Shown: in pieces, positions 11,874 through 27,654 of the stretch
Position numbering within the stretch: the stretch's first letter is position 1
How the letters are laid out: the number at the start of each line of letters is the position of its first letter
Assembly (NCBI GenBank): GCA_963383645.1
Contig: OY726569.1
Coordinates: 75,572,635-75,636,634, forward strand
DNA: 64,000 nt
Direction of reading: 5' to 3'
Origin: Muscardinus avellanarius
Taxonomy: Eukaryota; Chordata; Mammalia; Rodentia; Gliridae
Position numbers and translations under genes: made by a program
Notes under the pieces: model-generated
Seen by the model: only the letters and a program-made list of their open reading frames with translations
Database searches by the model: none
What the model was told of the DNA's origin: nothing

Positions 11874-12179
11874 AGCGTGTGTCGTGAATGCTAATGTCAG
11901 AGAGTTTTTGTTCTATAGTGATACTTTGGAGGATGCACTGTATTTGGATGGACTGTAGTTTATATTCTCCTTCCCTGATTTTTTGATATTTTGGGGAAAA
12001 TTTAATGCAGAAAAGCATGAGGAATAAAAACATAACCACCCATAGTATCCTTTTGTGTTTTTGTTTCCTTAGTGCATATATTAACTGTAAAAGATAAAGG
12101 TTATTTTATAAACCTGGAAAAAAGAATACTTTTGTCAGCAAGTAATGAACTACTCAGCTAGTAGTGTCTTAAAGAAATA

Positions 12180-12460
12180 GGAGTTTGTGCTTGCCGTCTG
12201 GAGGTGGTGGTGTGGTAGCTTAGCTGTCCTATAAGCTTTCCCCCAGGGCTGCAGGATGAACACAGCAGCTTCAGTTATGACAGTTAAAGAATTAGAAAGC
12301 AGGCGACGGTATAGTCAGAAAGATTCTCCTTGGTTCTTTCTCTTCTAAGGTGTGAGAGGATCCCTTCTGATGCCTCGCAGACTCTCGCTTACATTCATTG
12401 ACCAGAACTAGGCCATGTACCTTCCTCTCGAGGGCCTGGGCCCACTGCTTATAGATCAAA
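12180..12460. repeat. Probable old interspersed repeat, unclassified
   Basis: The layout (gtgtcttaaagaaatagg, then gtctggaggtggtgg) recalls ancient mammalian repeats, but I could not name a family. Confidence 0.3.
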
Positions 12461-12470
12461 AGATGTATAG

Positions 12471-12645
12471 CCAGGCGTGGTGGCGCACACTTGTAATCCC
12501 TGCACTTGGGAAGCGGAGACAGAAGGATCGTGCAGGTTCAAAGCCAGCCACGCTGGCTTAAGAGACCCTGTTTCCAAAAATAAAAATAGGTCTGGGAGTG
12601 TAGCCCTGAGGGAGAAGGGCTTCCAGGAACCCCAGTACCACCAAA
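12471..12645 (+). repeat. B1-dID SINE, younger type
   Basis: Target duplication aaaagatgtat on both sides. Confidence 0.93.
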
Positions 12646-12758
12646 AAAAAAGATGTATGACCAACTTCTCAACAAAGTAGGAACTTGGTGAGGAAGGAGA
12701 AGGGCAGCACTTTGAAGCTGTAACAAATGACCAAAAGTTGCATTCAAAAAGGATGTGT

Positions 12759-12955
12759 GGCCCGGCGTGGTGGCGCACGCTTGTAATCCCTGCGCTTGGG
12801 AGGCAGAGACAGGAGGATCGCGCAGGTTCGAAGCCAGCTTTGCTGGCTTAAGAGACCCTGTTTCCAAATTTAAAAAGTATAAAAATTGGTCTAGGAGTGT
12901 AGCCTGGAAGTAGAAGGGTTTCTAGGAACCCTAGTACCACCAAAAAAAAAAAAAA
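12759..12955 (+). repeat. B1-dID SINE, younger type
   Basis: Near-perfect duplication aaaggatgtgtg / aaaggatatgtg. Confidence 0.92.
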
Positions 12956-12971
12956 AAAGAAAGAAAGGATA

Positions 12972-13115
12972 TGTGAGCAGGGCATGTTAGTGTATGGCTA
13001 CAATCCTGGAGGTCAAGACAGGAGGATCAGGGATTCAAGGCCAGCTAAGGCAACATGGCTACACCCCATCTCGAAAAAAGCGATGAAAGGTGTGTGTGTG
13101 TGTGTGTGTGTGTGT
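12972..13115 (+). repeat. B1-like monomer with (TG)n tail
   Basis: Only a left half is recognisable (agggcatgttagtgtatgg, gacaggaggatc), followed by a TG microsatellite at 13089-13115. Confidence 0.75.
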
Positions 13116-14107
13116 TAATATTTAAATTCCTAGATGGTATACAAAAATAGTGGTTTTTGTTTGCATATTTATTTTTTGAATTTTTGTTTAGGAAGTTATG
13201 TGCTTATAATTCATGTTATGTTCTTATAATACATGTTAGTTCTATCACTTGTCTAGCAGACGTAGTTAAGAATTAAACTTATTTTGCAGTAAAATATTTT
13301 TTGCCTCTTGTCAATTATAGCACCTTTTATAGTTCATTGAAAGCAGAAATTAGAAAACACTAGGAGAATCAAGTTTCAAAAACAATTTATAAATATTACA
13401 AAGCCTTTTTTATTGGCTACATCAAGAGTTGATTAGTAATTTTACTTACATCTCTATGTTTATTTCCTTTTTCACTGACATATAGCTTCTATAGTATATA
13501 GTACACATCCTGGGGTTGTACATCTTTGCACATCCATTAGTGCCCACTCATATCCAGAAAGCCCCTCTTTGTCCCACAGAAGCAGCATTAACCTATATGT
13601 TCTAAGCATATTTCTTGTGGGTATAACTCCTACTGAATCAATGAAGACTTGGTAAAATACATAAAGAATTTTTATGTCATGTTTTGAATTATATTGTGTG
13701 AAGTTTGCTTGACTCTTTTCTACTTTGAATCCATTGAAAACAGATTCTAAGAAGAGTTGCTAAAACTTAGTTAACTGTCATATTTGTTTTCCTTACTGTG
13801 TGGGTGTATAATTTGTGATCATTGTTTATATGTTTTTATGATAGTATTATAAATAATGGCTGTGAAATTTTGGGGGAGTGTTATACCATCTTGAAAATAA
13901 ACAATTTAAAATCTTAGCAATGATATTTTAGTGTTTTAATTATAATTTGTGCTAAAATTCATTTTTATGGATAAATGCCTGCCTTAGATTTTCTATGCTT
14001 TTTACATGTTCTAACCATATACAGAAAAAATGCTTAGCTCTTATCTAGAATTAAGAAAACTATGTATTGATATAGAAACAATTTGACAGAAAGATTCATG
14101 TAGCTCT

Positions 14108-14306
14108 CAGCTGAGTGCAGTGCCACATGCTTGTAATTCTAGTGTTTGGGAGGCAGAGACAGGAGGACCAAGGTTCAGAGCAGCCTCAGCAATTTAGCCA
14201 GACCCTTGGCAACTTAGGGAAACCCTGTTTCAAAATTAAAAGAAAGGGGGCTGAGTACATTCTTGGAAATAGAATGCTTCTGGGTTCAATCTCCTGTACA
14301 AAAAAG
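14108..14306 (+). repeat. B1-dID SINE, older type
   Basis: Dimer with agctgagtgcagtgcc head and 'gggggctgagtacattcttgg' diverged right half. Confidence 0.85.
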
Positions 14307-14757
14307 AAATATTATGTATTTCTTTGTAGCATATGTTAATATGTTTTGCCCTCCCCAAACCTTTTTTATGTACTGTAAAAAATCTAAATTTATTTCAGGC
14401 AGATTCCATGCTTGGTTTTGCTTTTGTTTATAACATGAACATGTCATGAATAATATAAAAATGATAACTGTACAACATGAATTTCTTGAGGTTGGAGGCA
14501 TCTGGCCTTGGGAGGTCACTTTATCAGTTCTTAGTAGGTATGGGAATCCAGGATCTCAGCACCTTTGTCAGATAATGCAGCATGTGCCACAGCAAATGGG
14601 TTGTGTGGCTCTGATAGGACATGCCTAATAGGTATCTTTTAATATTAATAAGGTGGCTGATAGCATGTTTAGATAATGTGCTAATTTTGTTTGATACTGA
14701 TAATGACATACAGCTAGCATTTTACTTAGTTTTATTTATCCCATGTCATATTTTCAG

Positions 14758-14803
14758 ATTGGATCTGGTTCCTCTCGTCTTGGAACAGCAGCAACTATTA
14801 AAG
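14758..14803 (+). CDS. PCNX1: PCNX1 small exon (probably exon 4), 46 nt
   Basis: Acceptor atattttcag ends at 14757 and the donor gtagacat begins at 14804. The 46 bases encode 15 residues, IGSGSSRLGTAATIK, plus the first base of a Gly codon completed in the next exon. The reading continues the family sequence between the preceding PSNQ and the following [10 protein letters not shown]. At under 50 bases it is shorter than most internal exons, so its recognition probably depends on local enhancers. Part of the acidic/serine-rich hydrophilic region; no domain. Confidence 0.92.
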
Positions 14804-16172
<1,369 letters not shown>

Positions 16173-16321
16173 AGCTTATAATAATTTAATGTGATTATTT
16201 TCAGGAAACATTAAATAAAATGACTTACTGGCTTGATAGTAATACAACATTATAAGTACTTTTACCTTACTGAATTCAACTATATATGTTTTGTCAAATA
16301 AACATAAACAGAGAAATTTTA

Positions 16322-16535
16322 TTTTCTTTTGTTTTTTTCTGGAACCAGGGATTAAATCCAGGAATAGTTTATTTCTGAGCTTCATCCCCAGCCCTTTTTA
16401 GTTTTTATTTTGAAACAGGGTCTTGCTTGGTTGCTGAGAGCCTCACTGCATTAGAGAGGCTGTCCTTGAACCTGCCATCTTCCTGTCTTGGCCTCCCAAG
16501 TACTGGGATTAAAGGGGTGCATTTCCACTCCTAGC
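16322..16535 (-). repeat. B1-dID SINE, old
   Basis: Diverged right half (ggaaccagggattaaatcc) and B1 half; paired head-to-head with 16584. Confidence 0.85.
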
Positions 16536-16583
16536 TGAGAGATAACCTATAGTAAGTAGGAGATGATAGATAAGAATCTGCTA

Positions 16584-16814
16584 GCCAGGTGTGGTGGCGA
16601 AGGCTTGCAATTCTTTGTAATCCCAGCATTTGGGAGGCTGAGACCAGAGGATCGCAGTTCGTGGACATCCTCAGCTACTTAGTGAGGCCTTTTACAACTC
16701 AGTGAGACCCTATTTCAAAATAAAGAATAAAAATTTGGGCAGGGGGTGTAGTTTGGAGGTCAAATGCCTCTGCCTCTGGGTTCCAGCCCCAGACTCGCAA
16801 AAAAAAAAAAAAAA
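16584..16814 (+). repeat. B1-dID SINE
   Basis: Target duplication aagaatctgcta on both sides; small duplication in the head (cttgcaattctttgtaat). Confidence 0.92.
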
Positions 16815-17058
16815 GAATCTGCTATTCCTTTAGTTGGTCAACACATTAACCCCAACATAAGTGATAACGTAGTATGTAAAATTGTTATTTTCCATTTGGT
16901 ATGATCTGTAAATGCCAGCAGCTTTATCTCTTATCTGATTGCAGAAGTATTGCATAATAACAGAGATATAACTATTTGGACTTCCTGAGAAATTGTATGT
17001 CTATTTCTAACATAGTATTTTCCTGTAGCAAATTGTTAATCAAAATTGTGACTATATG

Positions 17059-17255
17059 CTGGGTGTGGTGGCGCACGCTTGTAATCCCCGTGCTTGGGAG
17101 GCAGAGACAGGAGGATCTCGCAGGTTCGAAGCCAGCTGTGCTGGCGTAAGAGACCCTGTTTCAAAAATATAAAATAGGTCTGGGAGTGTAGCCCGGAGGT
17201 AGAAGGGCTTCCAGGAACCCCAGTACCACCACCAAAAAAAAAAAAAAAAAAAAAG
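17059..17255 (+). repeat. B1-dID SINE, young
   Basis: Perfect 16-base duplication aaattgtgactatatg at 17043-17058 and 17256-17271. Confidence 0.96.
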
Positions 17256-17732
17256 AAATTGTGACTATATGTGATTTTTTTCCTTCTCATTCAGCTCCAT
17301 TGTAAATGAATATTTTAGATCTTATACTTTGTTTTTAAGTAAGGCATTTTTATGTGTGATTTTAAATTTCCAAAAATGAAAGAATAGATATGTTATCCTT
17401 AATTTTAAATGTAGATTATTCAAGGTTATATATAAATAGGGAACCAGAACTGGGTAAGAAACCTGTCTTATTTCCATTGTGTTAAAAGCTATTACTCTTA
17501 TTTTTTTTTTTGATATGGGTGATGTTTTGTGGGCAGGTAGGCTGGAAGATTTTCTGGTCTTAATCAATGAAGCTTGTTTATAACATTATACATAGGTCAC
17601 TAAATTATGACATTTGCCTATTATTTTGATATTTTACCCAAGTCTATTTCTTACCAGCATATTTTATTACTGATACTTAGACGTTTATCACTTTTAACTG
17701 TCTGCTTTTTTGGAATTATGATACCCTTTCTT

Positions 17733-17951
17733 TTTTCTTTTTTTGTGGGTCTGGGGATGGACCCCAGGGGCATTTGACCTCCGAGCTACACGTACCCCTG
17801 CCCTTTTTTTTTTTAATTCTATATTTTGAGACAGGATCTCACTAAGTTGTGGAGGGCCTCACTAAGTAGCTGAGGCTGTCCGCGGACCATGATCCTCTAG
17901 TCTTAGCCTTCCGAATGCTGGGATTACAAGCGTGTGCCACCACGCCCGGCT
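17733..17951 (-). repeat. B1-dID SINE
   Basis: Bracketed by ttatgataccctttc duplications. Confidence 0.93.
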
Positions 17952-18539
17952 TTATGATACCCTTTCATTGTTTACTTTTGTGGTGGACTATCCCCAGGGT
18001 AAGAACCACTAAATATACTGTATGGTATGGAAACCTTTCTTTGTTTAAGTTAAAGATGAATTGATTTGTGTAAGAATTACAATGTCCCTTTTTATAAGAC
18101 ATAACTACCAGAATGTCTTAACAACCAGATAATAATAGTCTTAAAGGGGTTGGTGTCACTGCATGTAGGAGTCATATATCTCATTATCTTATATCTGGAA
18201 AATATTGGCTATGGTTTGGAACCACGTAGTGGCAAGTGTTATTCTGGCTTAAATACTATTTGGGGCTCTTGTGGCTCTCTGGCTGGTTTGGATTTATAGG
18301 ATTGGTTAGTTAGTTGACTAGTTGGTACTTGTTTTGTCACGTGTTTCAGGATTATCAGGAGAAATATGTGGGTGTGGGGCTGAGTGGTCATTTTCTTTAC
18401 TTCTAAGAAGTAGTTATCTATAGTGTTCCCACCTGGCCTCACTCATATCTTTCCAAGGCTGAGCAGAAGATGGAAGAATGAGTTGCAGGTGTTTCTATGT
18501 TTATTGTGGAGCCGTCACACTCAATTAGATCTTCAAAAA

Positions 18540-19225
18540 GGGAATGTAGACAGAAAAATGAAAAGTTCTAAGAACTGATATCTAAATGTTGCAGTTTAAG
18601 AAGTCCAGGAAACTATTAGTAGGAATAATCAGTGAGACAGAAGGAAAACTAAGACTGTTATATCATAACAGTTCAAGGAGAATGGATTGATCATTTGTGT
18701 CAAATACTGCTAATAGGTTAGGAGACAAGAGAACTGAGGTTTGATCATTGAATTTAAGAATATGGAGGGCATTGGTGACCTTGAAAAGCACAGGTTTTTG
18801 TTTTTTTGTTTTGGTGGTACTGGGGTTCCTAGAAGCCCTTCTACCTCCGGGCTACACGTCCAGACCTATTTTATACTTTTTATGTGGAAACAGGGTCTCT
18901 TAAGCCAGCACGGCTGGCTTCGAACCTTCATGATCTTCCTGTCTCTGCCTCCCAAGTGCAGGGATTACAAGCGTGCGTCACTATGCTGACTGAAAAAGCA
19001 CAGTTTTAATGGTGCTGGTCTCTAAGTAAATGGGTTTACTTAGAGCGCTGGAGGAGAAGAATCAAAGACAGTGACTATAAACTCCTCTTCGTGATTTTTT
19101 ATAAAGAGATGGAGACCTCAGGTGGTAGCTAGCAAAGAAGCAAGGTTAAGGGAAGAATTTGGATTTTATAAGAGAATAATAGCATGTTTGATTAGTTGAT
19201 AGGTATAATCCAGAAGAAGAAAAAT
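18540..19225. repeat. Old interspersed repeat split by a SINE, family unresolved
   Basis: The phrase pattern (gagggcattggtgaccttga, then gatggagacctcaggtggtagct) recalls a widespread ancient mammalian repeat that I cannot name with confidence. The younger SINE at 18793 interrupts it. Confidence 0.4.
18793..18991 (-). repeat. B1-dID SINE, younger type
   Basis: Flanked by gaaaagcacag and gaaaaagcacag. Confidence 0.92.
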
Positions 19226-19403
19226 ATGGGTTTTTTAAAACATAAAAGTAATATATGTTGAATTTATGGTTATATGTTGACTTTAGAAAATATATGGCTG
19301 CCAATGAGAAACTTTTATTAATTTTGGTGCATAACTTTTTCTTATTTTTTATTGTGGTATAATTTGCATATCATAAAATTCACCTTTCTATACTGTCCAA
19401 TTT

Positions 19404-19602
19404 TTTTTTTTTTTTGGTGGTACTGGGGTTCCTGGAAGCCCTTCTACCTCCGGGCTACACTCCCAGACCTATTTTTACATTTTTATTTGGAAACAGGGTC
19501 TCCTAAGCCAGCGCGCGCGGCTGGCTTCGAACCTGCGCGATTCTCCTGTCTCTGCCTCCCAAGCACGGGGATTACAAGCGTGCGCCACCACGCCCGGCGA
19601 TA
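19404..19602 (-). repeat. B1-dID SINE, young
   Basis: Perfect 15-base duplication tatactgtccaattt at 19389 and 19603; inserted into the L1 fragment. Confidence 0.96.
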
Positions 19603-19705
19603 TATACTGTCCAATTTAACAATTTATATATATTCGTAAGGTTGTACACCCAACACCACTAATTATAGAACATTTTCATTACCAAAAAAGAAAGCCCAGC
19701 GTGGT

Positions 19706-19747
<42 letters not shown>
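19706..19747. repeat. (CA)n microsatellite
   Basis: About 20 CA units, preceded by gcccagcgtggtgg, which looks like the first bases of a B1-dID head. Confidence 0.95.
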
Positions 19748-19749
<2 letters not shown>

Positions 19750-20218
19750 TGCACCCAGTATACTCCCCATTTCTTTCATTAGCTAGCTTCTGTACTAACA
19801 TATTTCAGTAGTCTACTTTCTGTCCCTGTACAGTAATTTCTAGAAATAGATTACTAATCAGAGGGCAAGAATACTTTTTTAAGACTTTTGGCTGGGTTGC
19901 CAGATTGTCTTACAGGTTACAGCAGTATGTGCTGCCATCAGCAAGTTGCCAACACACTCTTCTCACCCTAAATGGCACTAATAGCAATCATTCAAAAGGT
20001 TTAATAATGTGAAAAATAATATCTCTCAGTGTTGATTTCAGCCTCTTAATTTTGATGTAGTCTTTGGTTGTTACTAGTAAGAAAAAATATCTAAGAGAGT
20101 ATATTTACTTAAAACTTTTCTAAAACCACCTGAAATTCCTTGTGACAAAATTAAATCTTTAATCATTTGTTTTGTACTACTGAGAAAAATATGTGCATTA
20201 TAGTAAAGTTTGGTTATG

Positions 20219-20220
<2 letters not shown>

Positions 20221-20262
<42 letters not shown>
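20221..20262. repeat. (GT)n microsatellite at a SINE tail
   Basis: About 21 GT units between the target duplication (tggttatgtc, 20211) and the minus-strand SINE body. Confidence 0.95.
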
Positions 20263-20266
<4 letters not shown>

Positions 20267-20458
20267 GAAGGTGGAACCCAGGGGCTTTCTACCTCTGGGC
20301 TATACTCCCAGACCTATTTTATATTTTATTTGGAAACAGGGTCTCACTAAGTTCCTGAGAGCCTCACTAAGTAGCTGAGGCTGGCTTTGAACCTGTGTGA
20401 TCCTCCTGTTTCAGTCTCCCAAGCACGGGGATTACAAGTGTGTGCCACCACACCTGGC
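20263..20458 (-). repeat. B1-dID SINE with GT tail
   Basis: Body ends at the second copy of tggttatgtc (20459-20468), so the GT tract lies inside the insertion. Confidence 0.93.
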
Positions 20459-20488
20459 TGGTTATGTCTTTTAAAATGAAAAATTTTT

Positions 20489-20690
20489 GCCAGGCATGGT
20501 GATGTACGCTTGTAATCCCCGCACTTGGGAGGCAGAGACAGGAGGATCGCGCAGGTTCAAAGCCAGCCACGCTGGCTTAAGAGACCCTGTTTCCAAATAA
20601 AGTATAAAAATAGGTCTGGGAGTGTAGCCTAGAGGTAGAAGGGTTTCCAGGAACCCCAGTACCACCAAAAATGAAGAAAAAAAAAAAAAA
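20489..20690 (+). repeat. B1-dID SINE, younger type
   Basis: Short flanking repeat gaaaaattt; head-to-head with the copy at 20263. Confidence 0.92.
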
Positions 20691-20892
20691 GAAAAATTTA
20701 AATTTCTGCCTCAGGGTTTTAGATAAGAGTTGTTTTTTAATCATTGGCATTTTTTAAAAAAAGTCCTTTGTTATATATTTGATTTAGTGATTATCAGTTA
20801 CTTGCTCAGAGTTGCTAATTTTTTGGTCTATAAAATTCATATTCTTCAAATGTGAATATCACATTTCTTAATTACTAAAGATAGATATTGAG

Positions 20893-20898
<6 letters not shown>

Positions 20899-20944
<46 letters not shown>

Positions 20945-21033
20945 GGCTACAAGGAGGGTGAAGTGCCCCTTAACTGTCAGAGGGAATGGAACCCAGGGCT
21001 GTTTTACCTTCAACCTACATCTACAGCCCTATT

Positions 21034-21080
<47 letters not shown>

Positions 21081-21408
21081 TTTTTTGGTGGTACTGGGGT
21101 TCCTGGAAGCCCTTCTACCTCCGGGCTACACTCCCAGACCTATTTTTTACATTTTCATTTTGGAAACAGGGTCTCCTAAACCAGCACGCGCAGCTGGCTT
21201 CGAACCTGCGCGATCCTCCTGTCTCTGCCTCCCAAACGCGGATTACAAGCGTGCGCCACCACGCCCAGCATTATTCTTTTATTTTAAAACAAGGTACCAT
21301 AAGTTGCAGATGGCCTCACTGAATTGCTGAGGATGGCCACTAATCTGTGATCCTCCTGTCTCAGCCTCCCAAGTACTGGGATTATAAGCATGTGCCACCA
21401 TGCCTGGC
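20899..21408 (-). repeat. B1-dID SINE with GT tail, containing a second SINE
   Basis: Bracketed by tgagaggtgt at 20889 and 21409. It begins with a GT tract (about 20895-20941), then its right half (gaatggaacccagggctg). The left half resumes after the inner SINE at about 21270. Confidence 0.9.
21030..21270 (-). repeat. Young SINE nested in the previous one, (TTTA)n tail
   Basis: Starts with an ATTT tetranucleotide run (21034-21082), followed by the younger-type right half and a CpG-rich left half (acgcgcagctgg, cgtgcgccacc). Confidence 0.9.
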
Positions 21409-21555
21409 TGAGAGGTGTTTTTTTTAAATAATATATTGTAATTTAATGTTATAAAAATAAAATAAAATGACAGCTTTAAAATTTGGAGTTCAGAGAATAT
21501 GGTTATTCAAGTACAGTGAAAGCTATTTGGGGCAAATGATAAAGAATAGGGATTT

Positions 21556-21770
21556 TAGCCAAGCATGTTTGTAATCCCAGTACTTGGGAGGCTGAGACCG
21601 GAGTATTGCAGGTTGCTCCTGTTCTCAGCCAGCCTCAGCTACTTGTGAGGCCCTCCGCAACTTAGTAAGACCCTGTTTTAAATAAACTAATAAAAAATGG
21701 GACAGGGGGTATAGCTCACCAATAGAATGCCTCTGAGTTTAATCCTCAGTACCTCCCCTAAAAAGAGAAC
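21556..21770 (+). repeat. B1-dID SINE, older type
   Basis: Dimer with tagccaagcatg head and 'ggtatagctcaccaatagaatg' right half. Confidence 0.88.
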
Positions 21771-22734
21771 AGGATTTTACTTATCTTGAAAACATTAAAA
21801 TCAAGATAAAATATAATAGATTATTTATAAATCAAAATTTTATGATACACTTTAGAGGCTTTCTTCTTAGTTTTTAATTACTTAGATCTAATCTAGATTT
21901 AGATTTTTAAAGAAAGATTTCTGTATTTTTTACATTTCAACAAATCACTTTAATGTTAAATCTCTCAATGAAGATGGGATACTTAAAAATGTACATTAGT
22001 ATAATGAAAAGGACATTTAATATACATAATTATAATATAAAAATAATAATTTCCTATAGACTAGTTAGTAATATACTGCTTAAGTATTCCTGTTAAACCT
22101 GAAGGATATCATAAACATTTCTAGTAATTCATTTTTATTTTATTTTAGTCTTAAGGAGAAATGTCTTGTTTTATCATTGAGATTCTACTGAGAAGAGTTT
22201 GACTTACTATAGAATCTATCATGGTACTTTGTCTATGCAGTTATGTCAAACAAGATAATACATTTTCTTTTTACCAAATTAACAGCAAGTTCAAGTACCT
22301 TTGTCAGAATGTATTGAAGAAAACCCAGATTTTCTGCAGATTGGTTGTCAAACTATATTTCAAGAAAAATTGCATTGTAGGCAGATGGATTTATATATAT
22401 TTACATAGTGTATATGGTAAGTCAAGTCACGAATCACTGCCCTGAGTATTGAAGGAATGGTCCTAGTGATAAAGGAAGATACATACTTTTTTGAAGAGGC
22501 ATTTTGTAATTGATCGAAAAGTGATTAAAGAGAAATGCAATATTTTGCCCTGTAATAATTATTGTTATTTTTAAAACATTATGAACAGTAAGATCTCTTC
22601 TATCATTATGATACATCTTGTTTGGGCATTTGTCAGCCCTTGATTTTCTGTTTCTAATTACTCTAGGTTTTTGTTGATTTGTAAAATAAACATATTTGTT
22701 TTTCAAAAGGATTTTAGTGTTGTGTTAGGTAAAA

Positions 22735-22935
22735 TAATGATAGTTACTATTAATTATAACAGCATTATATGAAGCAGTTATACTATTAACTCAATATTCC
22801 TTCCCACTACTTAGTGAGGTTGATAACACATTTTGTAGATAAAGGAACAGAGGCTCAGAAGGGCAACCCAAGGGCACTTAGTTGGTAAGTCAAGGATAGA
22901 GCTTGCATAGGAATTCAGGTCCATTTAAAATTCAG
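22735..22935 (+). repeat. MIR
   Basis: Matches the MIR core: attttgtagataaaggaac, agaggctcagaagg, then ttagttggtaagtcaagg. Confidence 0.8.
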
Positions 22936-23153
22936 TCCTAAATTGCTTCTTATTTTATTATTGATAGTTGGCCAATTGAACAACTCAAAGATATGGAAGT
23001 TCAGTTCATCAGTAGGAAGCTTTCCTTGTGTAGCTATGAAATAGAAACAAGGTCTTTGGTGTGACTGGCCAACTCTTAATCAGGGAACCACTTGAGTAAT
23101 TGTTTATACTTGATCTGCTCTATGCTTTGAATTCTTTCCATTGTTAAAAGTAG

Positions 23154-24917
<1,764 letters not shown>

Positions 24918-25556
24918 TAAACCAGAAGAGACTCCCCAGAGTCACTGCAAATTTGGTACTGTTAATACTTACTACATTTAATACTTACTAAAATGTGATT
25001 TCTGTTAATACTCCCTTCCACTGTGTTATAAAACAAGCTTTCTTCAATGAAGGAGATGATTGTCTTAGAAAAGGTTTCGATAAGAACATCTTAAGAAAAC
25101 ATGTTTTCAGTTGTCTTATTGATCATATCATTTTGTTCCTGATTGCCTGCACTTTTCTAAGCCAGGTATCATTTGTAAATATTTTGCCAAGAATAACAAA
25201 ACTTAGCTCCTTTCCCTTGTAGAACAGCAGCAATGACAAGTGTAGAATTATATTAGCTCACTAAAGCACTCTTAGTGATCTCTTATGCAGTGCATGTCAC
25301 TGAACTTCCAAAATTAGATCACTCTACCTGTCCTATGAGATTTTCCCAAATACTACTTTAGTTCTGTTTATAAACTTTGAGGACTGTGGCTCTTTTTCTT
25401 TCTTTTTAGTTCTCGCTTAGTTCAAGTTTCAGACATGGACATTTAAAAAGTTTGTTAAATTGAAGTTTATAGTTTATATTGGCATTATATATCCACTAAT
25501 GGAAGTATGATGCCCCAGGACAGTGATGGAATTTTGGTTAAAGTAGAAGCTTATTA

Positions 25557-25729
25557 AGCCCAGGGTGGTGGCAGACGCTTGTAATCCTAGTACTTGGGAA
25601 GCTGAGACGGGAGGATTGCAGGTTCTCAGCCAGCCTCAGGTACTCCACAACTTAGTGAGACCCTTTTTCAAAATAAAGAATAAAAAATAGGGCTGGGGTA
25701 TAGCATAGAGGTAGAATACCCCATATACG

Positions 25730-25772
<43 letters not shown>

Positions 25773-25790
25773 GTAGTAGTAGTAGTAGTT
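25557..25790 (+). repeat. B1-dID SINE with (CA)n(TAG)n tail
   Basis: Dimer body to about 25730, then about 18 CA units (25733-25768) and a TAG trinucleotide run (25769-25788). Confidence 0.88.
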
Positions 25791-27272
25791 TATTTCAGTT
25801 TTACGGGGAATTGTACAAAATTAGGCAATTTCCATATTTTGTCAGTGTGTGTTGGCCTCTTTATTTCAGAGTAGATATTTCTATTTCCTTCTACCCAGAG
25901 TAGTTTGTTTATTATATTATGGTTATTATGAAATCTGCTTTTTAAATAGAATCAAAAGAATAAGGTCTTCTCGTTAGCACATTAGCTTTTTAAGATTCTA
26001 CCCCCATTCACTTTATTTATGCTTGTATCTTTAGTTTTAAAACTTAAGAATTTATTGGTGTAGTCATGTTTGATTGCTTATTAAAGTTAGACTGGATTAT
26101 TTTTCTGTACAAACATTCCCAAACATACAACTGCGATTTTTATCTTAAATAATTTTAATATCATCCAGAGTCTCTTTCAAGTCCACATTGTGGTAAACAG
26201 TCTTTTGTATTTTGTTTGTTTGGCAGATTTTCTTGGTAAAGTTTCTAAAAAAGATTAACTTGTAATAAGAGTATAAAGAAATGATCTTTAGTTCCTAAGA
26301 AAGAAAGTGGTCTGTCTAGCCTAAATATTAAGAATGAATTATATTTGAAGCTGCTTGTAGCCACTTGGTGACAATATAACAATTAAATTCCTTGGAGTCT
26401 TTGTCCTGGATACCGGTCTTTTTTTTTTTTTTTTTTTTTAAATAAGAGAGCTGAAATACGTTCAGTGGTTTCTCACATAAATCATATCATACATATTCAT
26501 AGTTATTAAATACCTCATTCAGATTTAAAATATAGCTTAATTCTTAAAGTTATTAAAATAAATTTTGAGTGAACAAGCCACAATATAAAGATATTGCTGT
26601 TCTAACTGATATTGAAAAGTACTGACAAAATGTGAATCTATAGTAAATCCATGCCTTTCTATTTAAAATGCCCTTTTCGCAGGAAGTGTAGATTGTTGCA
26701 TTTTTTAAGAATTAGAAGATGTTATTTGCTTCTTAATGCAGTTCTGGGACTCTATCAGGCCTTCATTTTTCCAGATTCTAGTTTTGTTGTTTATATTCTT
26801 TTTAAAAAATTTTCATTAGATGCTAATAAGAAACAAATAATAAACTAAAAAATTTCTTCTATTTTGGTAGAAGAAATGTAATGTGTGGGCTATAAAAATT
26901 TTTTTTTGCCACAGGAAGTCATTGCAGGTGCTATTTTTAGTTGAGCTTCATGTGTTTAGAATGTATTAAGGATTAATGTGTAATTTTTTGTCACATAAAT
27001 ATGTGGATTTTGGGGGTTTACTTGGGTCATTGGAAGATTGGAAATAGTAGGAGAGGATCTGTTTCTCTTATTTAAAAATTACTTAGAATCTGAAATATTT
27101 GTTAAAGATATTTGTTTATGTTAGCATTTTTTGTTTCATTCCTTTTAGGCAGTTCAGGACAAATGTTCTTGGTCAGTCTAGTCTCACTTAAATATTGTAC
27201 TTCTGAAACATGTCAACAATACACGTTAACTACTTGCTTATCCATATGCCTATACACAAAACCCCAAGTAAA

Positions 27273-27492
27273 CCGGGTGTGGTGGTGCATGCGTGTAACA
27301 GCATTTGGGAAAGCTGAGACTGGAGAATTGCGGTTCGCGGACAGCCTCAGCTATTTAGTGAGGCCCTCCGTAACTTAGTGGGACCCTGTTTCAAAATAAA
27401 GAATAAAAAATAGGGCAGGAGGTATAGCTCAGAGGTGAATGACCCTGGGTTCCATCCCTAGACCCGCCAAACAAACAAACAAACAAACAAAA
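27273..27492 (+). repeat. B1-dID SINE
   Basis: Tail is an (AAAC)n run; flanks aaaccccaagtaaa and aaaaccaagtaga look like a decayed target duplication. Confidence 0.9.
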
Positions 27493-27654
27493 CAAAACAG
27501 AAAACCAAGTAGATTATGCCCCAGTGAATTTGGAGGTATTGATGAGTTGTCCAATAATTCATCTTTACTTTTAAGGTGGTTGGTAGTATGAATGGGTAGA
27601 ACTTAAAAAATGTACTTTAAAGTACTAAAATAAAGTATTCTAAAATAGGAGTTA

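Larger units (their letters stand above)
19340..19850 (-). repeat. Old L1 fragment (antisense) split by a SINE
   Basis: ttattgtggtataatttgc, then gttgtacacccaacacc, then ctactttctgtcc match the antisense 3' region of old L1. The SINE at 19404-19602 and a CA repeat interrupt it. Confidence 0.75.

Noticed and set aside
21030..21082. CRISPR-like or satellite array
   Set aside because: It is a TTTA tetranucleotide run in a SINE tail, with no spacers.
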